64,000 bases of DNA from Silene conica (taxonomy: Eukaryota > Streptophyta > Magnoliopsida > Caryophyllales > Caryophyllaceae), in assembly GCA_029255685.2 (NCBI GenBank), contig CM055312.2, positions 16,826,649 through 16,890,648 on the forward strand. Direction: 5' to 3'. The notes beneath the pieces were generated by a model that was not told where the DNA came from, searched no databases, and saw nothing but the letters and a program-made list of their open reading frames with translations. A program made the position numbers and the translations under genes. This document shows, one piece after another, positions 58,114 through 64,000 of the stretch. The stretch's first letter is position 1, and each line of letters opens with the position of its first letter.

Positions 58114-60447
58114 GAATTCCCCACACTTAAACCTTACTCGTCCTCGAGTAAGAGATCAAAGATCTATATAACCCTTATTAAAAACAAAGAAACAACTAAC
58201 TAAGCTACCTATAAGCCGAATCGGGTTTAGCTACACCCGTAGCCCTTTCAACTCACAATTTGACATTCATGAGGGAGAATGCCCTATTGCAAGGCAAGTA
58301 AGGTCTTGCTACAAAACTTTTGATGCCAACAAGTAAAAACAAAACACGTATAGACAAGCAACAATGCATCAGAAAAGAAAGAAAACCGCTTGCCTCATTC
58401 AAGCGGCGGAAAACAACTAAAAGGGAACAAATTCAAAATCGTAAACTCCCTCACAAATATCAATTCTACAAGTCACTAAGGCAATAAGGATGACAACAAA
58501 ACACCGCCAAATCATGCTAAACCAGGCTACTTTCATAACCGTTATCCAAATACTTTTGTCAAGGGCGATCAGATGGAATGGAATTATAATCCCCGCAATG
58601 CTAAAGGCAAAAGATACAACAAGTCTAGATTCTTCACAAAGTAAAGGTCATGGGTCGTCCCAAGATCGGCAAAACGGCAAGGCAAAATTGATTTTTTTGG
58701 AATGAAATGGTCAAATCAATACAAAATGGTGGATTACAATCAAAATTTGACCTCATTCAATTTTTTTTTCATTTCTTTTTCATGCCAAGAGTTAGGATGG
58801 GGTTCGTCCCACGCGTGCTAATGTCCTTTGCTTTCGCCAATCGCTTATTAGGCAACCGGTTAACCTCTAGACAATAGCTTATCGGGGTGACAATCACTCT
58901 GTCTTTGGGCGGTCGAATTCACAACCAAGTGGGAAGCCAACTCAATGACTACCCTCCAAAGCACATCGAAGTGGTACGCCTCCACCAAAACAACATGTTC
59001 TTATTCCTTTTTCATTAACCATTTTTTTTCTTTTTTTTTTCACTTGAGGCTTCTTTTTTTCTTCTTTCAAAACATTTCCACTTCTTATGATCATTGACAA
59101 GAGCATTCCAAATTTATTCATGAAAGTTATTTTTGGGTTGCCAAACCGTCAAGTCGAACAAGGTCACCAAGACAAGATAATCAAAACCACTTCACATCAC
59201 GGGGGTGGACAAGGTGACTCACATGCAAACCCTTGACTTGGTATTGGACCATGGTCAGAAAGATACTAGAAAAGCATGACCTAGGGTGTTTTAAAAATCA
59301 TTCTAAAAGACAAAGTCATAAGTAGAAGAATTATTTGCAACGGCCTAAACGATTTTGTCAAAGTTCTCAATTAGGCATTTTCAAAACATTATCCTAAATG
59401 CAACTATATGCCATGAATGCAACTAATATAGACATGTTATAATGCAAGTGAAACTATCAAACTACATGTCAAACAAAGCTAATGCATCTCCTAACAGCAC
59501 GAAAGCACACAAGCCACACACAATCTCCACAATGTACTCCACATCCTCCAAATACAAGCTCATCCTCCTCATTTGCAACAAAAGAATGAAAATGAGAGTG
59601 AAATAGAGGTTGGAACGATCATACCGTGGTATCTTCAAGATCCAAAGCGGTGCTCAAGCGGGTGTTACCTATGCGAAAGGAGAGAAAGCAAACACAAGTA
59701 TATACAATTCTACACTAATAAGGTAAAAACATGTTTTTGAATTTTTTCAAATTTTTCGATTTTTTTGGTATTTTTGAAGTTTTTCATACTTACAAAAGCG
59801 AAGCAATCAAATATTCACAAGGTGGATATTTTCCCTCCCCACACTTAAGATTTACATTGTCCTCAATGTAATAAAGTGCAAAGGGGGAAATGAAGCAAAA
59901 GAACGAAAACAACATGTTTTTGGCTTTTTTGAAATTTTTGAGAAAATAAAAACTTGTTTTTGTATTTTTTTGAAATAAACGGTTCTTCCTCCCCACACTT
60001 ATTTATATGCATAATGTGAGGAGGAAAACCGGAAAATAAAGAACATATTTTTGAAAGTTTTTTGGTTTTTCAATTTTTTTTTTGGATTTTTGATTTTTAA
60101 GAAGGCATTAAAAACAAAGGTAAACAAAAGAAAAGAAAAAGTAAAAAACTAGACTAAAAGCAAACTAAATGCTCTAAACTACATGTATGCAATCTATATG
60201 TGACAATATGATACAAAAATATAAATCTAATGCATCTAAATGAATGCAACTATATGCATCTAAACTAATGATGTGAAAACATGAAAACTAAACTAGAACA
60301 AACTAAGTAAACTAAACTAACTACTCTAAATGCATGCTATAAAGAAAATGCAAACTAAATCGAGATTTGGATTAAGGGAGTTACTTGCTTTGTTTTGGAT
60401 TTTTCCATGGGAGCAAAAAGTCATCCATCAACCACCTCCAAAGGTGG
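58114..60447 (-). other. Noncoding 3' region of the Athila-like element with repeated PPT-like tracts
   Basis: No credible ORF. The tract AAGTGTGGGG on the minus strand occurs at about 58117, 59840 and 59990. Only the first abuts the LTR. Runs of T and A are common. Athila elements normally have a long noncoding stretch here. Confidence 0.65.
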
Positions 60448-61065
60448 TCACTCATAAAAATGATCATCAAAATGATCCTCAGGCTCATAGCCTTCATCAC
60501 CGGCTCCGTCATCATCATTCCCATTGCCATCATCGACCACCATGTAGTCGCCCGGGTTGGTCACAAAATCACGGAATGGAGAGGCATGCGACCCACTAGC
60601 TCCCGCGTCACTAAACCCACCACGGAAGGATGAGTGCCTCGGAGGGCCCGAAACCTCATTTCCCCGGAAGTTGGGGGGGAAGATCGGGTTTGAAAAATAA
60701 CCCGGGGCGACGTTAATCTCCCCGTAAAAATGACCCTCAGGAGGCACATAACCCCTATCAGGAGGCATGTAGTATGACGGGCGACCACCATCCGGATGAT
60801 GATAACCGTCGCGGACGGACCGATCATAACTCGGAAATGTCCCATAAGCTTGATCATGGTAAAGGTAATCAAGCCTATAGGTCAAATCCCTATGCCGCTC
60901 ATCGGCTATGGCTTGGCGCTGGTCCGCTAAATCCGCTGCACTCTTCATGCCAAAGTCAACTCGGGCCATGAAATCAATAAGCTCTGGGGGGCATGAAGAA
61001 GAAGATGGACCGGAGGCGGAGGTGGATCCCTGAAAGTATGAGGGACCACTCTGAAACTGGGACAT
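60448..61065 (-). pseudogene. C-terminal part of the Athila-like downstream ORF, after an in-frame stop
   Basis: Same frame as the chimeric ORF upstream, separated only by a TAG at 61081-61083. It is rich in Gly, Ser, Pro, Tyr and Asp (MPPDRGYVPPEGHFYGE, then an acidic end NGNDDDGAGDEGYEPEDHFDD), so probably disordered. It looks like the tail of the third ORF of Athila-type elements. Confidence 0.65.
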
Positions 61066-61080
61066 GGAAATGGAGGGCTG

Positions 61081-63072
61081 CTAAAAAGCCTCAAACTGGA
61101 GGTCGGTAGGAGTGGCACCGACTATATCTCTGGTGTAAACTCTAGGGGCACGCTGGTCTGGTGGGAGGTCCTCGGGGTCCGCCTCGATATCAAGGAGGTA
61201 AGAGGTTTTCCCCGGCACAACTTTCATCAACTCGGTGTTTGGCAAAGGGACTGAATTCTTGAACTTGTTGTCAACCCGAATCTGCCAATACTCTTTGCGA
61301 TCACTGGGGTTATACCGTACCCACCCCAAAGCATCCTGCAAGTATCGGCTATATAACACATTCTCGCCCTGAATGAAGTCGACCGTGAAGTGCCTCTGAC
61401 AACGGTTGTTGGCAATAAAGGTGACCATCCCCCCAACACAAATGGGGGTAGTAAGCTGAGGTTGGGATGCCAACCTACTCAAGTGAAGGGCCATATGGTG
61501 AGCAATGTTTAATTTCGGGCCACCAACCAAGTAACAACCAAGTATCTCAAGCTCTGTAGTAGTGAAGTTGTGAGGCTCATCCCTAGAGAAAACGGTCCAC
61601 CCCATCACCGGACGAGTCGGTAGGAGAGTCCCATCCTCTTGTGTAACCAAAGTTACACCCCCCTTCTTGGGGACAACATGGACGGGGCTCACCCACCGGC
61701 TATCCGTGATCTCATATATGATTCCGGCCTCAAGCAATTTAAGGACTTCACTCTTCACTACATCCGCCATTTTCGGATTCAATCTCCTTTGACCTTCCAC
61801 TCTAGGTCGACTCCCTTCCTCTAGAATTATTCGATGCATGCAAAGGTTCGGGCTTAGCCCCTTGATGTCATCAAGGCTATACCCCAATGAGCTCCTATGA
61901 TCCTTTAAAGTTGAAATGAGTTTGGATTCTTGTTGCTCATTGAGGTTGGCATTGATGATCACCGGGTAAGCCTCTCCCTCCCCAAGAAAGGCATACTTGA
62001 GGGAGGGAGGAAGGGTTTTTAGTTGTACCTTTGGAGGGAGCATTCCCTCCACCTTCTCAACTTCCTCATCATCTAGCTCAATGTTCTCATCCATTTCCTT
62101 GTCTTCACTAGTTGTGATGCCATATAATTGTTCCATGTGGCCTTCCTCCTCTTCTTCCATCTCTACCATCTCCCTTACCACTTGCTCCACAATGTCCAAT
62201 GTAAATGCCTCATCATGCTTTGGACCTTTCATCATAGTAGGTAGATTAAACTCAATTTTGTCATCCCCAACTCTAAAGGTGAGCCGCCCATTCTTAACGT
62301 CTATCAAGACGCCTCCGGTAGCCAAGAAAGGCCTACCAAGGATGATGGGAGTGTGGCTATCCTCCGGAATATCAAGGACGACAAAATCGGCGGGAATCAA
62401 ATGCTTACCCACCTTGACGGGTACATCCTCAAGCACTCCCAAAGGGCGCTTGACGGACCTATCCGCCAATTGGAGGGTGATACTTGTAGGAACTAAATCA
62501 TTCAAGCCAATTCTTTTTGCAACTTTCAAAGGAAGTAAACTTACACTAGCTCCTAAATCACAAAGGGCACGAGAGATTGGAATGCCACCAACTATGCAAG
62601 GGATAGAGAAACTCCCCGGATCACCAAGTTTCTTTGGCTCCTTTTGGAGGAGAAGTGCACTACACTCCTCCCTCATAGCCATTACTTCTTGGTCACCCAA
62701 GGTTCTCTTGCCCGACAAGATTTCTTTTAAAAATTTGGAGTAAGTTGGCATATTCAATATCACCTCCGTAAAGGGAAGAGTCACTTCAAGTTTTTCAATC
62801 ATTTTACAAAAATTTGTGAACTTGAAGTTTTCCTTTCCCTTCAAAGCCCTTGAAGGATAAGGCAAGCTAGTTGGTTGAGGGTTAGATAGTACCTTGGTGG
62901 GTGTTGGTTTGCTTGTTACCTTAGTAGTTGGTTTTGGAACCAACTCCTCTTGTCTAGCATCCACCTCCTCCAAGATAACTTCATCTTCTTTCTCCTTATA
63001 AGGGAGGTCCTCCACATAAAAGTCATCATCCCTTGAATTGCCACCATCAACTTCTTTTCCTTTGTCTTTCAC
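61081..63072 (-). CDS. Chimeric ORF: Athila protease and first RT block fused to the third ORF (663 codons)
   Basis: Residues 1-150 link gag to protease and are rich in Lys/Glu/Pro. The protease motif is CDLGASVSLLPL (171-182), with PIILGRPFLA at 242-251. Residues about 405-492 begin the RT: LNPKMADVVKSEVLKLLEAG, RWVSPVHVVPKKGG and LLPTRPVMGW. At residue 492/493 (61597/61596) RT sequence stops and FTTTELEILGCYLVGG and GGMVTFIANNRCQ follow, typical of the separate downstream ORF of Athila elements. All catalytic RT blocks, RNase H and integrase are missing. The join keeps the frame, giving an open ORF. It may be only a decayed deletion copy, but it is uninterrupted for 2 kb. Confidence 0.75.
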   Translation of the reverse strand: MKDKGKEVDGGNSRDDDFYVEDLPYKEKEDEVILEEVDARQEELVPKPTTKVTSKPTPTKVLSNPQPTSLPYPSRALKGKENFKFTNFCKMIEKLEVTLPFTEVILNMPTYSKFLKEILSGKRTLGDQEVMAMREECSALLLQKEPKKLGDPGSFSIPCIVGGIPISRALCDLGASVSLLPLKVAKRIGLNDLVPTSITLQLADRSVKRPLGVLEDVPVKVGKHLIPADFVVLDIPEDSHTPIILGRPFLATGGVLIDVKNGRLTFRVGDDKIEFNLPTMMKGPKHDEAFTLDIVEQVVREMVEMEEEEEGHMEQLYGITTSEDKEMDENIELDDEEVEKVEGMLPPKVQLKTLPPSLKYAFLGEGEAYPVIINANLNEQQESKLISTLKDHRSSLGYSLDDIKGLSPNLCMHRIILEEGSRPRVEGQRRLNPKMADVVKSEVLKLLEAGIIYEITDSRWVSPVHVVPKKGGVTLVTQEDGTLLPTRPVMGWTVFSRDEPHNFTTTELEILGCYLVGGPKLNIAHHMALHLSRLASQPQLTTPICVGGMVTFIANNRCQRHFTVDFIQGENVLYSRYLQDALGWVRYNPSDRKEYWQIRVDNKFKNSVPLPNTELMKVVPGKTSYLLDIEADPEDLPPDQRAPRVYTRDIVGATPTDLQFEAF

Positions 63073-63090
63073 AAGTTCTAAGATAGGCTC

Positions 63091-64000
63091 CTATTCACCA
63101 TAGTTGTAGTCTTTGTACGGGTCCTCTAGCTCCGTTCCACTTCTCAAAATCACCGCATGTGCTTGGTGATTGTGTGATGCATCTTTGGAACTTTGACCTT
63201 GGGCAAGGAAGCCGCCCGGTGGCCTTTGTGGATTGTCTAGAGCTTGAGAGGCAACTCGAGCCTCCATTTCCCGTATCTCCCTTTGGTTGGCACTCTTCAA
63301 ATTAGCCATCTCTTGGGTGTGAGTTGCTTGCATGTTCTTGACAAGCTTCAATAACTCACCCACTTGGGAATCACTAGTATCTTGGTGAGGTGCATTGGTG
63401 AGGGGCAAGGGGAACCCATAATCATTCCTTGCACCCCCACCTTGGGAGTTGCCCTTCGGAACTTGATTGTTGAAGTTTTGGCCTTGATTGTTTGGTGGAA
63501 AGTTTTGGTTGAAATTTTGGTTGTAATTTGGGTTGTTGGGATTTTGTGGGTTGTGGTTGTAGTTGGTTTGATTTTGATTGGGGTTGTTTTGAAATGGTGG
63601 TGGATTGAAGTTTTGGTTTTGGTGTTGGTTGTAGTTTTGGTTGTTGTTGAAATTTGGATTGAAATTTTGTGGATTTTGGTTGTTTTGGAAATTGGGGTTG
63701 AAGTTTGGATCATTGAAACCTTGTTGAAAGCCTTGATTGGCTTGATTAGATTGGTTGCCTTGGTAGAAATTGTTGTTGTTGAAATTGTTCCTTGGGTTGA
63801 AGTTTCCAGCCCTTGGTTGAAAACCGGGGGGGTTTTACCCTTGAGGTTGTTGAATTTGATGAGGATTCAACACATTGGTGCTTTTGTAACTCATATAAGG
63901 ACTACCTCTAATCCCTTGGTGATAGTAGTTTGAGTTGGGGTTGACAGTATTTTGGTTTCTAGGATTGTTGAATGCTTGAAAAGCATACAATTCTTCCTCA
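63091..64000 (-). pseudogene. Athila-like gag, C-terminal part, runs off the window
   Basis: Same frame as the pol region. From the right edge: EEELYAFQAFNNPRNQN, then an Asn/Gln/Pro-rich stretch (NPNFNPNFQNN type, about 63480-63800), then VGELLKLVKNMQATH and REIREMEARVASQA (a coiled segment), PPGGFLAQGQ, and the end YKDYNYGE. In-frame stops are TAA at 63835-63837 and TAG at 63091-63093, the latter exactly between gag and protease. The + strand ORF across this region is a shadow. Confidence 0.75.

Larger units (their letters stand above)
56396..64000 (-). mobile_element. Athila-like Gypsy element, internally deleted, extends beyond the window
   Basis: Minus order: gag (63091-64000), protease and first RT block fused to a downstream ORF (61081-63072), continuation (60448-61065), a 2.3-kb noncoding region with three AAGTGTGGGG tracts, and the 3' LTR (56396-58113). 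Integrase, RNase H and the catalytic RT are gone. It is inserted in the gag of the SIRE-like element. The 5' LTR lies outside. Confidence 0.8.

Noticed and set aside
63364-63933. + strand ORF of 189 codons rich in Val/Ile/Leu, resembling a membrane protein
   Set aside because: It is the antisense shadow of the Asn/Gln-rich Athila-like gag; the minus frame matches flanking gag and protease.

Overview
This is nuclear DNA of a flowering plant, probably a eudicot and perhaps Caryophyllales. The lineage is a guess from the style of the repeats; no organism-specific marker is present. The evidence for a plant is GT-AG introned genes, plant L1 LINEs with zf-RVT domains, Copia/SIRE-type and Gypsy/Athila-type retrotransposons, hAT, CACTA and TRIM elements, and AT-rich spacers. 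Only two host genes are supported, both on the + strand. The rest is a nested pile of transposable elements.

Layout. 1-906 is a partial copy of a TIR element with TTCAG-type arrays around a TAA microsatellite. 1853-4191 is a 5'-truncated L1 LINE with an RNase H tail (LINE-A). 6680-13217 is a ten-exon gene for a START-like lipid-binding protein whose model closes at 609 codons; a complete 298-bp TRIM sits in one intron. 14331-20049 is a six-exon gene for the mitochondrial Fe-S co-chaperone HSCB, whose model closes at 269 codons.

From about 20.6 kb the window is transposons inside transposons. A minus-strand Gypsy-type LTR (about 20636-40662) is split by a large TIR element (21631-38525) and by a solo LTR (38723-40231, duplication CCAGG). 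The TIR element's TTA microsatellite holds a minus-strand non-LTR element with zinc fingers, RT and a C-terminal CCHC plus restriction-like endonuclease signature (21975-25910), then a decayed L1 (LINE-B, 25954-30795). A nearly intact L1 (LINE-C, 31489-36207) with a perfect 15-bp duplication lies further in. To the right, an interrupted minus-strand retroelement ORF contains an LTR (42237-45780). That LTR contains a solo LTR (43340-45566, duplication ATGTA), which contains a 574-bp hAT MITE with an 8-bp duplication. Two more LTR fragments of the same TGTAACACCC family lie at 46681-48361, the first carrying a CACTA-end insertion and the second split by a SIRE-like Copia element (48362-56395). 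The Copia gag is in turn broken by an Athila-like Gypsy element (56396 to beyond 64000), whose pol has been deleted and fused in frame to a downstream ORF.

The most unusual observations are four. First, an RLE-type (R2/R4-like) non-LTR retroelement in a plant, sitting in a TAA microsatellite, with a related copy of the host element showing the empty site. Second, unrelated LTR families each carry an array of their own GC-rich palindrome at a similar place in the LTR. Third, an internally deleted Athila element keeps a long in-frame chimeric ORF. Fourth, two sister LINEs share an 8-nt ORF1/ORF2 overlap of the form ATGNNTAR. No complete autonomous element is seen.
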